A DNA stretch of 64,000 bases from CAVRZY01 sp963725415 (GTDB lineage Bacteria; Acidobacteriota; Terriglobia; Bryobacterales; Bryobacteraceae). A model generated the notes under the pieces. That model was not told where the DNA came from, searched no databases, and worked only from the letters and a program-made list of their open reading frames with translations. Every line of letters starts with the position of its first letter. Position 1 is the first letter of the stretch. This document shows positions 41,579 to 51,183 of the stretch, one piece after another. The stretch lies in assembly GCA_963725415.1 (NCBI GenBank), contig CAVRZY010000246.1:1-64000 (forward strand), written 5' to 3'. The position numbers were made by a program, and so were the translations under genes.

Positions 41579-44202
41579 AACGTATACCGCAGCGCGAGCT
41601 GGATGATGCGGTTGGCGGTGTCGTTGCGCGAGGCGCCGACGAAGTTGAAGGGGTTGTAGGTGCTGCTGATAGCGCCGAAATTCTGCCTCAGTACGCTGGC
41701 TGAAGGGAAGGAAAAGCGCGGGGTGTTGGTGACGCTGTACATCTCGGCCCGAAACAGAAGCCGGCGACCCTCGCGCACCGCGAACGCCTTGTAGATCCCC
41801 AGATCGAGGTTCTTGATGCCCTCCCCGAAGAAAATGTTGCGCCCGATGGAGTCTTTCCCGCTCCCGCCCGGATCGAAGGGACGCTGGGCCTGCGGAGTCT
41901 GGAAGGTGGGATAGAAGCCGGCGATCGGGAGCTGGAGCTTCGAGATCTGTACCCCGCTCTGAGGGTCGATGCGGCCATTGTCCACCGAGCGGTGCTACAG
42001 CGACTGGTCCAGCAGGACGGGCCGGTCGTTGGTGACGCCGTCGGCATTGAGGTCGTAGCTGGCGGTGACGGCGAAGGGCTTGCCGGAGGCGAAGGTCAGG
42101 TTGCCGGTCAGGGTCCAGCCGCCCAGAGCTATCTGCGTCAATCCGCGGGACTTCTTGAACCAGGGCAACGTGTAGCTGTAGTTCAGGTTGAGGCGGTGGC
42201 GCTGGTCGAAGTCGCTGAGGCCGCGCAGACTGCGGGCGGAGGCGTTCTCGGTCAGGGTGACCCCGGCGGTCACGTCCGAGCCGGTATCGATGGTCTTGCC
42301 GAAGGTGTAGTAAACCTGCCAGTGCAACTCGTGGGAAAGCCGCTTCTTCACCTCCAAGCGCAGGGAGTTGAAGTAGCTCCAGGAACCGTTGGCGATGCTG
42401 TAAATCGCGCCGTAGCGGGGATCGGGCCGGCGCTGGTTGGTGCGCGGCTGGGCCAGCGAGATGTACCCGGAGGCGGGACGGGTGTTGCCCAGGTCAGGAT
42501 CGATCTTGTCATAGAGTACGCCGTCCACCGGAGATAGGAACGGGAACCGGGCGCGGTTGGTGACCTGGTTCTGCAAAAGGCCGATGCCGCGCGTGCGATT
42601 GTAACCGGCGCTGAAGGTGATCTGGCCGGGCAACTGCCGCTCTAGGGTGAAGTTGTACTGCTGAATATTGGGCATCCCCAAATCGGGCGCCACGCGCACG
42701 ATGGTGATCCGGCCCGGATCGTAGCTGGGGTCATAGGCGAAGCCGCCGGTGGGGTCGGCGACGTTAAAGGTTGCGTCGAAGGCTTTGTAGACACCCCAGG
42801 GGGGCAGAGAGCGCAGGCTGATTCCGCCCTGCGAGAAGACCGATTGGAAGATGCGGTTGTGGAACAGGCCGAAGCCTCCCCGCACGGCGAGGTGGCCCTC
42901 GCCGCCCGTCAGGCGGCTCCACAAGGAAGACCTGGGTTTCGGGGACCAGGCAAACCCGAAGCGCGGCTGGTAACCTCGCAGTGGCTCCGAACGTCCACCA
43001 GCCGCGCGAATAGTTGTCGGCCAGGTCGTCCAGGTGCTGGCGGCGGAAATCAATTCCGGCCTTGAGGAAGTGCCGGCCGCTGACGTGGGACAGGTTGTAG
43101 ATATATTGATAGTCGATCTGGTAGCGGTGAATGGGGAACTGCCCGGCGCTGCCCATGGTGGTTGTCGAGTAGGCCGTAGGGTTAGAGATTCTGACGATGG
43201 GCGTGTTGTTTCCCGAGGAGATGTCCACCAGCGTCGTGCGCAGGCCCAGGCCGAAGCGGAACTCGCCCCAGGTGGTGGCGCTGAACATGTGCGTGGCCGC
43301 CAGGCCGACGTCCTGCTGCTTGTTGTTCTGAAAAGCGGTCTCGCCCCAGATCAGGGGCAGCGGCTTGCGGCGCTGCCGGCTGTACTGGTAGCGCAGCGCG
43401 AAGGTGTCTCGGGGGGTGGGGTTGTAGTCGAGCTTCCCGCTTTAATCCTCATCGGGATAGTAGGCGGGCTTGGTTTCGGTACAGCAGTGGTCGCAAACCG
43501 CCAAGTTGTTGGGCGTCACTCTGGGAAAGCGATCGAAGATGCTTTCGAGGAGAGCTCTGTCGGCCTCGAGGTTGGGATGCTCTTCCGGTTTCAGACACAG
43601 GCGGCAGTCGCCGACCTGTAACTTGTCGGTGGGCAGGAAGATGAAGCGGGTGAAGCTATTGTATTGGACCAGGCGAGTTTGCTCGAAGCTGTGAAAGAAG
43701 AAGAGCCGGTCCTTGCGGATCGGCCCGCCGATGGTATAGCCGAACTAGTTGCGGCGGTAAGGTGCGCGGGGAGAGACCAAGGCCCAGTCGGGCTTCTTTC
43801 CATAGGAATTGGCGAAGAAACCATTGGCGTTGAGTAACTGGTTCTGGAAGAACTCGTAGGCATCGCCGTGGAAACGGTTGGTGCCGGACTTGGTCTGCAC
43901 CAGAATTACTGCACTGCCGGCGCGGCCGAACTCGGCCGAGTAAGCATTGGTAAGCACCTGGAATTGCTTAATGGCGCTGATGTTGACGTTCTGGCGGTTG
44001 ATACCCTCCGACGAATCGTCGTTGTTGACGCCGTCGATCTGAAAGGAGACGGAGCGGCTGCCGGCGCCGCTGAAGGTCACGTAGCTCCGGCGACTACGGC
44101 CCCGCTAGAGTCCGTGATCCGCCCTTCCAATGCGCCTGTCACCGTCTGCGAGTGGAGGTAGACGGTCAAACAAGCGATCAACAGTAGAACACGCAGCGCC
44201 AT
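41575..44202 (-). pseudogene. Oar-like TonB-dependent receptor, decayed
   Basis: Start ATG 44202: signal peptide (RVLLLIACLTVYLHSQ) and the beginning of a carboxypeptidase-like regulatory domain (GALEGRITDSSGAVVAGAT), which stops and jumps to plug residues (SVSFQIDGVNNDDSSEGINR), so about 150-200 residues are missing. In-frame stops occur at 43745 (TAG after PYRRN), at about 43442 (TAA after YPDED) and at 41995 (TAG after LLDQSL). A frameshift lies near 42985. The barrel end (IQLALRYTF) is intact. Family members are large outer-membrane beta-barrels for import of big molecules. Damage of several kinds makes real loss likely. Confidence 0.88.
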
Positions 44203-44300
44203 CGAATCCCCCAATGCCAAGAGTTACCGCCCGCCATTATAGACCGGGCTCTGGGCAGTGAACAGTCCGGAATCAAGTACACCGCACGACTGTGATGTGA

Positions 44301-44306
44301 TATTGT
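44301..44306 (+). promoter_or_regulatory. -10 box TATTGT 9 bases before the isomerase ATG
   Basis: TATTGT ends 9 bases before ATG 44316, again close to a leaderless layout. The -35 region is poor. Confidence 0.35.
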
Positions 44307-44315
44307 TTCCTTACG

Positions 44316-45167
44316 ATGATGTCACGCGATTTCACCTCTCGCCGTTCGTTTCTGGCCCTGGCCGCGGCTGCCCCCCTGGCGAGCGCTGCGCGGCGGGGCA
44401 AGCGCATTCCTCTCGGTCTGGAGCTATATTCAGTCCGGAACGAGCTGACACAGGACCTCATGGGCACCGTGCGCGGGGTTGCCAAGATGGGCTATGACGG
44501 CGTCGAGTTTTATGCGCCATACTTTGACTGGACCGCCGGCTACGCCCAGGAGGTCAGGAAGCTTCTGGACGATCTCGGCATCCGCTGCTACTCGACCCAC
44601 AACGGCGCGCGGTCGTTCGCCCCGGAGAATCTTGCTCGCGCCATCGAACTCAACCAGATCCTGGGAAGCAAGATCATCGTGATGGCCAGCGCCGGCAAGG
44701 TGGAAAAGCTGGATGGTTGGAAAGCGGTCGCAGAGAGCCTGAGCCAGGCTGCCGAGAAGATGAAGCCGCTGGGGCTGCGGGCCGGCTTCCACAACCACCA
44801 GACGGAGTTCCGGCCAATCGAGGGCCGGCGTCCCATGGAGGTGCTGGCCGCCAACACCACTAAAGACGTCGTGCTCCAGCTCGACGTGGGCACCTGTATC
44901 GAGGCCGGCTCCGACCCGGTCGCCTGGATCAAGGGGAATCCCGGCCGCTTTGCGTCGATCCACTGCAAGGACTGGTCGCCGGACCCCGCCAAGGGCTACA
45001 AGGTCCTGCTGGGCGAAGGCGCGGCGCGCTGGAAGAAGATCTTCAAGGCGGCCGAGAAGAGCGGGCGTGTCGAATATTACCTGGTCGAGCAGGAAGGCAG
45101 CGCCTACCCGCCCATGGAGACCGCCGAGCGCAGCCTGGCGGCGTTCCGGAAGCTGCACGGGGCCTAA
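44316..45167 (+). CDS. Tat-exported sugar phosphate isomerase/epimerase-like protein
   Basis: 283 residues. Tat signal TSRRSFLALAAAAPLASA. Xylose isomerase-like TIM barrel: IPLGLELYSVRNEL, VAKMGYDGVEFYAPY, RCYSTHNGARSF, GLRAGFHNHQTEFRPIEG (metal His), VVLQLDVGTCIEAG (Asp), FASIHCKDW (His) and YYLVEQEGS (Glu). The metal ligands are kept. Exported members are common in Planctomycetes and Acidobacteria and probably act on sugars. Substrate unknown. Single gene. Confidence 0.9.
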   Translation: MMSRDFTSRRSFLALAAAAPLASAARRGKRIPLGLELYSVRNELTQDLMGTVRGVAKMGYDGVEFYAPYFDWTAGYAQEVRKLLDDLGIRCYSTHNGARSFAPENLARAIELNQILGSKIIVMASAGKVEKLDGWKAVAESLSQAAEKMKPLGLRAGFHNHQTEFRPIEGRRPMEVLAANTTKDVVLQLDVGTCIEAGSDPVAWIKGNPGRFASIHCKDWSPDPAKGYKVLLGEGAARWKKIFKAAEKSGRVEYYLVEQEGSAYPPMETAERSLAAFRKLHGA

Positions 45168-45262
45168 GAGAGGCCGACAGCGGCTCGCGCCAACAACCCG
45201 CCGAAACCTGGTGCGCGCTCGCATACTGGAGCACCTAGGGGGAGCGATGTTGTTTCTTCCTG

Positions 45263-47621
45263 TTATGGCGCCAGGTTCATGCGGTGGAGCAGGTCTGCAA
45301 AGCGAGGGTCGGAGCGAAGGCTATCCAGCCGAGGGTCGGGGAGCAACCAGGCGTGCATAGATCGTTCCTGATACGCTTTCTCGAACCACTCGAAGGCTCG
45401 GTCCTTGTCTGGAAAGCCTGCGTAGATCACTGCCAGGTACTCCGGCGGGACGAACCTTTGGCGGGACAGCGCCTTTAACTCGTTGAGCACTTTCTCCGCC
45501 TCCTGTCTCTGGCCCGCGACGGCGTGAGCATGCCCCAGGTACATCAACTCCATGACGCCACGTCGTGACAGGGCCAGGGCCTGCTGGAGCCTCGGCGATG
45601 GCCTCCCGGTAACGCGCCCTCTGCAAGTAGACCGAGCCCAGCCCGCTGTGCCCCCAGGCGAAGTTGGCGTCCATGGCAATGGCCTTGCGAGATTCTTCGG
45701 CCGCCTCGTCGTAGCGGCGGCCGAAGTAAAGAATCCATGCCACCTGCGAATTCACGACGGTGGACAGCGGGTCAATTTCGCGGGCCCGTTTGATAACGGG
45801 GAGGGCTTGCTGGGGGCGTCCCACCGCGGCCAGATGGATGGCATACCACTGGTGAGCGGTGGCGTAATTCGGATCGAGCTCGATAGCGCGCCGGTACTCT
45901 TTTTCGGCGCCCGCCCAGTCCCACTCGTACTCCGTTTTCACGCGCGCCAGCGAGGCGTGCGGCCCGGCCAGCGTTTTATCGATCTCCAGGGCCCTGCGGG
46001 CTGCAGCCTTGGCCCGGAGGTAAGCCTCCTGGCGCGGCAGGACGCCGTAGGCTGCCAGCATGACGTAGGAGTCCGACAAGCCGGCCCAGACCAGGGCGTA
46101 GGCCGGATCCTTCTCGATGGCCTGTTCGAAGTGCTCAACGCTGTTTTTCAGTGCCTGCTCCGTCCTGCGGTTCCACCAGTATCGGCCCTTCAGATACAGT
46201 TGGTAGGCCTCGGTACTCTCCGTATGGCGCGTGGCCAGCCGTTTCTGCTCTTCGCCGGTCAGTCTCAACCGTAACTTCCCGGAAATTTCACTGGAGATCT
46301 CTCGCTCGATGGTCAGGATGTCCCCCGCCTTTCGATTGTATTGATCGCTCCAGATGAGGTTGGCGTTTCTGGCATCCACCAGCTCGACACTGACCGAAAG
46401 ACCGTCGCCGCGTTGCGCGAGTCTTCCTTTCAGGATGGCTCGCACGCCCAGTTCCCGGCCGACAATCCGGGCATCTTTCTCCCGTCCTTTGTACCGGAAG
46501 ACCGCCTCGCGCGACTTCACCCGGAGACCGGGGAGCCGCGAGAGGTCTGTAATCAGGCTCTCGGTGATGCCGTCACTGAGGTATTCGGCGTCCGGACTTC
46601 CGGTTGCGTTGGCGAACGGCAACACCCCCAGCGAATCGATGGGCGGGTTGCGCCCGGCGATCCAATAGAGGGACACGGCGACTACCAACGCAGCCGCGGC
46701 CACCGGAACCAGAAGGGCCCAACGGAGACTGCGAGGGCTTGGCTTCACCTGCGCGCCGGCCAGGCGGCCGATCTCCTGAACTGCTCTAAGCGCAAAGGCC
46801 AGATCGCGTGCCGACTGGAAACGCTGCCCCGTATCCTTCTTCAGACATTGGGCGAGCACCCGATCTAACTCCGCGGGAACCTCGTGGCCCGAGCCGGATG
46901 CGGGCGGCGGGTCGTCACGGAGGATTGCGGCCAAGGTGTCGCTTGGGTTTGGGCGGGAAAAGGCGCGCCGGCCACTCACCATCTCGTAGAGCACGCACCC
47001 AAGAGAGAAAATGTCACTCGGGGCATCAGCCGGCTCACCGCGCACTTGCTCCGGCGACATATAGCCGATGGTTCCCATCACCGTTCCGGCCAGGGTTTCG
47101 GTTGGGGCGGAGGCGTCCGCTTGAGGGGAAGGCTTGGGGCGGACGCGCGCCAGACCGAAGTCCAGGATCTTCACCCGGCCCTCGGAAGTCAGAAAGACGT
47201 TTTCCGGCTTTAGGTCCCGGTGGATGATTCCCTTGGAATGCGCAGCGGAAAGGCCTTCCGTGAGCGCAGTACCGGTCTCCACGGCCTCGCGCCAGGGCAG
47301 AGCTCCGCGCGCCAGCCGGCTGCGCAGGGTCTCACCCTCAAGCAACTCCGTTACGGCAAAAGTGACGCCCTTGTCCGTCCCGAAATCGTCGATCGCCAGG
47401 ATGTTGGGATGCGATAGCGCCGCCACGGCCTTGGCCTCGCGCTCGAAGCGCGCCAGCGCCTGGAGGTCTTGGGCCAGGTGCTCCGGCAGCACTTTGATTG
47501 CGACATCCCGGTCGAGTCGCAAGTGTTTCGCGCGGTAGACTTCACCCATGCCGCCAGCGCCGAGGGGCGCGAGGATCTGGTATGGGCCCAGACGCGTACC
47601 GGGTGCGACAGGCATCGTCAT
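45263..47621 (-). CDS. Ser/Thr protein kinase with TolB-like and TPR domains, one-base frameshift
   Basis: About 785 residues when joined. Kinase domain (about 12-270) with LGAGGMGEVYRAKH, VAIKVLPE, IIHRDLKPENVFL, ILDFGLARV and TIGYMSPEQVRGE: all catalytic residues are kept. One membrane helix (about 290-312), then a TolB-like part (LGVLPFANATGSPDAEYLSDGITESLI, GRLAQRGDGLSVSVELVD) and TPRs. At about 45585-45592 one extra G shifts the frame; the ending continues LALSRRGVMELMYLGHAHAVAGQ to LLHRMNLAP. A membrane sensor kinase. Substrates unknown. Confidence 0.9.
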
Positions 47622-47743
47622 TCTCCAAACTGGAGACCTGAAGCCGCCAAAGGCCGGTTTCCATTGTAGCGGAGCCGAGCCAGGATCTGACCCTGTGGAG
47701 CGCGAAGGCGGGGACTGGGCCGCAAAGGGGTGGCGGTCCCTGC

Positions 47744-49231
47744 TCAGCTTCGCAGCGCCCCGCCCTTACGGTCCACCGCCTTGGGGCCCCAGGCGCCGGG
47801 CACGAAGAAATCCTGCCAGCCCAGCTTGCACTCCTCGACCATCCGCAGCCCGTACTCGCAGCGCCCCAGGTCGCCCAGCCCTGTGTTATTGGACCCGAAC
47901 GCGAACTTGCAGCCAGCTTCCTTCGCCAGGTGGAGGAAGGACGGGCTCGGCAAGCGGTAGCGGTTGTTGATCTCGATGGCCACCCCGTTTCGCGCGGCGG
48001 CGCCAATCACCTTCTTCCGCCGCTCCTCGGTCCAGAGCCGCTCGTAGTCCTTGGCGATGGCATCCGGCAGGAAGGTCGGGTTCACATAAATGTCTATCGG
48101 CTCCCGCTCCAGAATCCCGACAGCGCGCTCGACCAGGGTGTCCATGAACTCCTGCGGGTCGGCGATGGTCCCGACCTCCTGGGGAATCCATAGCCGCATG
48201 CGGCGTCCCCGGTTGTCGGTCCAGGTCATGGAGTCGGTAAAGATGTACTCGAACAAGGCGGCCGCATTGCGCGAGAACATCTGGGTCCATTCGCGCCCCT
48301 CAGCCTGCATGGCCACGAACACGGGCTGCCCCTTCAGGCTATCTACGAAACGGCGCGCACCCTCGTCATCCTGCACGGAGAAGCCCTTCCCGCAGTTCAC
48401 CGCGACTCCGTACTGGATGCCGTCTTGGCGCGACTTCGCAAGCGCCTGTTCCAGCGTGAACCCGCCTCTGACGTGGACATGATAGTCCACCATGGGAATG
48501 TTCCGGGCGCCCAGCGTGATGATCTGCCGGTAGACTTCGTCCCCCACGGCAGCGGCACCGGCGGCTGGAAGGTCATCCGGCAGCGGCCGTACGCGGATGC
48601 TTCGGAAACGGGCCTTCGATCCAGCGTCGTGGCACTGGAGCGCGAAGGTGCCACGGTCCAGGAAGCGCCCCCGCTCATTGCCTTCGGCAATCACGGGCGG
48701 CGCCGGCTCTGTGAAGTCCACCAGTAGCATCCCGTTGAGCCGCACCTGGATGTTCTTGCCGCGCACGGCCACATGGATTTTGAACCACTCGTCATCCGCG
48801 ACGAGCTGCTTGTAGATGTTCCGAAGGCCGTAGAGCGAGCCGGTCTTCTTTCTTTCGCGGTAGTTGCCCTCGCCGGTGGCCGTGTTGTTGATCTGGACCT
48901 CGAAGCCCTTCTGCGGCCATCCCTTCTGCTGATAGGCCGTGTGGAAGTAGATTCCCGAGTTGCAGCCCGGACGCGCCATGGCTTCCACTTCGAGTTCGAA
49001 GTTCCGGAAACTGGCGCCGCGCACCGGGCCGCTGTAGAACAGGTGCGACGGGGGCCCATCAGCCCTCAGTTGGCCGTCCACCACTTTCCAGGAATTCTTG
49101 TTCTCACTGGCTCGCCACCCCTTCAGGTTCCGCCCGTTGAACAACTCCACCCAATCCTGGTCGGCCGCAGTGAGGCCCACCGCTGCCATTGAGCCTACGA
49201 AGGCCCGCCGCGTGATGTCAGATTCCCGCAT
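47744..49231 (-). CDS. Tat-exported DUF1080 domain fused to a PHP-like metal hydrolase domain
   Basis: 495 residues from ATG 49231 with GGGGAGG 8 bases upstream; Tat signal TRRAFVGSMAAVG. Residues about 25-225 are DUF1080 (WVELFNGRNLKGWRA, FRNFELEVEAMARPGCNSGIYFH, GFEVQINNT, YGLRNIYKQLVADDEWFKIHV), the 3-keto-disaccharide hydrolase fold. From about 250 a second domain begins with IPMVDYHVHVRGGFTLEQAL (HxH metal pair) and has IDIYVNPTFL, NGVAIEINNRYRLPS, GCKFAFGSNN, as in PHP/amidohydrolase-like proteins. The two parts may act one after the other on a sugar compound. Confidence 0.82.
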   Translation of the reverse strand: MRESDITRRAFVGSMAAVGLTAADQDWVELFNGRNLKGWRASENKNSWKVVDGQLRADGPPSHLFYSGPVRGASFRNFELEVEAMARPGCNSGIYFHTAYQQKGWPQKGFEVQINNTATGEGNYRERKKTGSLYGLRNIYKQLVADDEWFKIHVAVRGKNIQVRLNGMLLVDFTEPAPPVIAEGNERGRFLDRGTFALQCHDAGSKARFRSIRVRPLPDDLPAAGAAAVGDEVYRQIITLGARNIPMVDYHVHVRGGFTLEQALAKSRQDGIQYGVAVNCGKGFSVQDDEGARRFVDSLKGQPVFVAMQAEGREWTQMFSRNAAALFEYIFTDSMTWTDNRGRRMRLWIPQEVGTIADPQEFMDTLVERAVGILEREPIDIYVNPTFLPDAIAKDYERLWTEERRKKVIGAAARNGVAIEINNRYRLPSPSFLHLAKEAGCKFAFGSNNTGLGDLGRCEYGLRMVEECKLGWQDFFVPGAWGPKAVDRKGGALRS

Positions 49232-49352
49232 GAGTAACACCTCCCCACTTAGTATATGGCTGCGTTCCGCCCGACGCAGTTGCTGATGTTCGCGCCCGAC
49301 TGTGGAGACATGCCGCGGGTCCCAGCCTGCGTTTTTTCACAGTTTCTGAGAG

Positions 49353-49685
49353 TTACAGGGTCGAGCTCGGCGGGACGTAGTCGGGGGGGAATGCGGCGCC
49401 TTCGCCGAAGAAGTACTGCTCCATGAGCCGGAGCAAGAATTCCTGGGCCTCCCGGGTGCCAAGGTTGAGGCGGTACTCGTTCATGATGATCTTCATCTGC
49501 TCGACCCAGATCTTCCAGGCCTCCTTGGAGACGTTCTCGTAGACGCGCTGGCCGAGGGGGTGGCCTTCGAAGGGCACTTCATCCAGGCCGGGCATTTCGC
49601 GTTGGAACTTCACACAATGGACCATGCGAGGGCCGGGTTTCGGTGCTTGAGGTGGGGCGGCAGGGGGGACACTTTCAGATCCCAT
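49353..49685 (-). CDS. yggX: Fe(2+)-trafficking protein YggX
   Basis: 110 residues. The core starts at MVHCVKFQREMPGLDEVPF and has PLGQRVYENVSKEAWKIWVEQ, KIIMNEYRLNL and LMEQYFFGEG, matching YggX. The conserved Cys is present. A Pro-rich N-terminal extension of 20 residues (from ATG 49685) is unusual; the Met at 49625 could be the true start, but it has no better ribosome site. YggX protects Fe-S clusters from oxidants. Confidence 0.9.
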   Translation of the reverse strand: MGSESVPPAAPPQAPKPGPRMVHCVKFQREMPGLDEVPFEGHPLGQRVYENVSKEAWKIWVEQMKIIMNEYRLNLGTREAQEFLLRLMEQYFFGEGAAFPPDYVPPSSTL

Positions 49686-49715
49686 TCGAGTCTCCTCCAG
49701 GTTCTCGTTGATTCC

Positions 49716-50018
49716 TCAGGATAGCGCAGCTTGGCTGTGGCGCGGCATGGCGGAGGGGTGCGTCCGGCGCGCCAGTTTGTGCTGGAGGTACTCGGAAAGC
49801 TTCAGGGGGCGGGAGGCGCCCTTTTCCAACTGGCGCTGGACGGCCTTCTGGTATTGGCGCAGGATCTGCCACTTGCGAGAGGGCTGAAGCTCGCAGGTGT
49901 CCATATCCAAGAGCAGGTCAATCTCCCAGGGGCGGAAACAGTTCCGGGTGAGCGTGCCGCGTTCCAGATCGCGAACCAAGCGGTTAAATCGGGTCAGGAC
50001 CTGCTCGCTGTCTTCCAC
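49716..50018 (-). CDS. Small protein of unknown function
   Basis: 100 residues. LTRFNRLVRDLERGTLTRNCFRPWEIDLLLDMDTCEL, SRKWQILRQYQKAVQRQLEKGASRPLKLSEYL. A helical protein without Cys pairs or membrane helix. I believe such genes occur in several acidobacterial genomes but know no function. Codon use looks coding. It lies 30 bases upstream of yggX on the same strand. Confidence 0.6.
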   Translation of the reverse strand: MEDSEQVLTRFNRLVRDLERGTLTRNCFRPWEIDLLLDMDTCELQPSRKWQILRQYQKAVQRQLEKGASRPLKLSEYLQHKLARRTHPSAMPRHSQAALS

Positions 50019-50126
50019 CGATGGAGCTCTCCAAAGTACTCATCGGCATTTCGGGAAGAATTGAACAGGGCAATCGAACCAGGGCAGGCGGCAAGCTGCC
50101 GTGTGAAGCGGTCTGCCAGAGTCGCC

Positions 50127-50714
50127 TTAGCGCAGGCGCTGCTCGCACTCGCCGAAGATGCGCTCCAGCAGCTCTTCCACTCGAAGGTGCGCGGCCCACT
50201 TTCGCAGGTACGCCAGATCAAGTCGTCCCTTCTGCACCTCGATCACGCCACGCACATCATGCCATTGCCGCTCTGAGACTTCACCCCCGGTCCGATACCA
50301 AGCCAGTTTGGTCAGAATGGTGTCTTCCGGCGTAGCAATTGGGAGCTTCAGTTCCCGGCCGAACTGAACTGTTTCTTCCAATCTGCGCCGTTGGAATTGC
50401 TGTTGGTAATAGGGGTCGGGCGACAGCGGGAAAATATCGAACTTATAGCTGCTGGCGTAGTGGATCAGGTTGAAGGCTCTGCCGGTTTTCAAGGACTCTC
50501 GGATCATCGCTGCGTCGGCATAGAATTCCGCACCCAGCTCTTTGACCAGAGGCTCGACCTGAGAGGGTGGCAGGTCTGCCACCAAGTCGATGTCCACAGT
50601 AGCCCGGACGATCCCATGAATCGAGCTGGCCAGCGAACCGCCTACCAGAAAGGGAACCCGCAATTTGTCCAGCGCATCTACCAAAAGCTTGAAGCCGGTC
50701 TCGGGGGAGGTCAT
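50127..50714 (-). CDS. Nucleotidyltransferase-fold protein
   Basis: 195 residues. FLVGGSLASSIHGIVRATVDIDLVAD has the GGS motif and the DxD metal site of the nucleotidyltransferase fold. AFNLIHYASSYKFDIFPL contains a third acidic position. IATPEDTILTKLAWYRTGGEVSERQWHDVRGVIEVQKGRLDLAYL is like the AbiEii/MenT-like and related proteins. The ATG at 50714 overlaps the stop of the small upstream gene once that gene's frameshift is corrected (ATGA). It could be a toxin or a different nucleotide transferase. Confidence 0.85.
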   Translation of the reverse strand: MTSPETGFKLLVDALDKLRVPFLVGGSLASSIHGIVRATVDIDLVADLPPSQVEPLVKELGAEFYADAAMIRESLKTGRAFNLIHYASSYKFDIFPLSPDPYYQQQFQRRRLEETVQFGRELKLPIATPEDTILTKLAWYRTGGEVSERQWHDVRGVIEVQKGRLDLAYLRKWAAHLRVEELLERIFGECEQRLR

Positions 50715-50976
50715 GGCTGCGAGCTCTCCGGGCCCAGCCGTAGGCGTGAATCATGGTTTCGCGATCCAGATGCCGGGCTGCCGCGCGCAAGAACACCTCC
50801 CGGTCGTCCAGCGTGGGGTACAACCTCCTGACGTTCGCCTGCGACAACCGCAAGAGCATTTCGCTCGTCTGGAACACAGCGGCGATTTTTTGGGCAGGCG
50901 ACATTTCACGCTGGAGGCGGAGGAATACCTCCAGTGCTTGGGGATCCGTATCCGAGTACCAATCCGAAGCCGCCAT
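50712..50976 (-). CDS. Small partner of the nucleotidyltransferase, frameshift near the end
   Basis: About 88 residues. WYSDTDPQALEVFLRLQREMSPAQKIAAVF, MLLRLSQANVRRLYPTLDDREVFLRAAARHL, DRETMIHAYGW. Past YGW the present frame runs on into the next gene. One more G in the GGG run at about 50735 would give the ending GPESSQP and a TGA that overlaps the next ATG, so a homopolymer base seems lost. Such genes accompany nucleotidyltransferases in related bacteria, I believe. Function unknown. Confidence 0.65.
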
Positions 50977-51004
50977 CTGGTCTCATACTACAACAAGGCG
51001 ACCA

Positions 51005-51088
51005 ATTGACGATTGGCTCATTGACGATTCCAGTGTCCCGCGGCGTCAGACACAGCAATCGTCAATCGTCAATTCTGCAATCGTCAAT
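51005..51088. repeat. Cluster of five ATTGACGATT units
   Basis: Two copies in forward orientation (51005-51014, 51020-51029) and three inverted (51057-51066, 51064-51073, 51079-51088). They can fold into alternative hairpins between two genes. Function unknown. Confidence 0.65.
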
Positions 51089-51183
51089 TTCCCCGCTCTC
51101 GGCCGCTCTCAGCGCAGGCGCCGCTGGCGTCATTGTTCGGTTGCGGCGCAGCCGCGCTCTGCTACTGGAGGCGGCCATGGGCG

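Noticed and set aside
51005..51088. CRISPR array
   Set aside because: The 10-base units are too short, change orientation and have no regular spacers; no cas genes.
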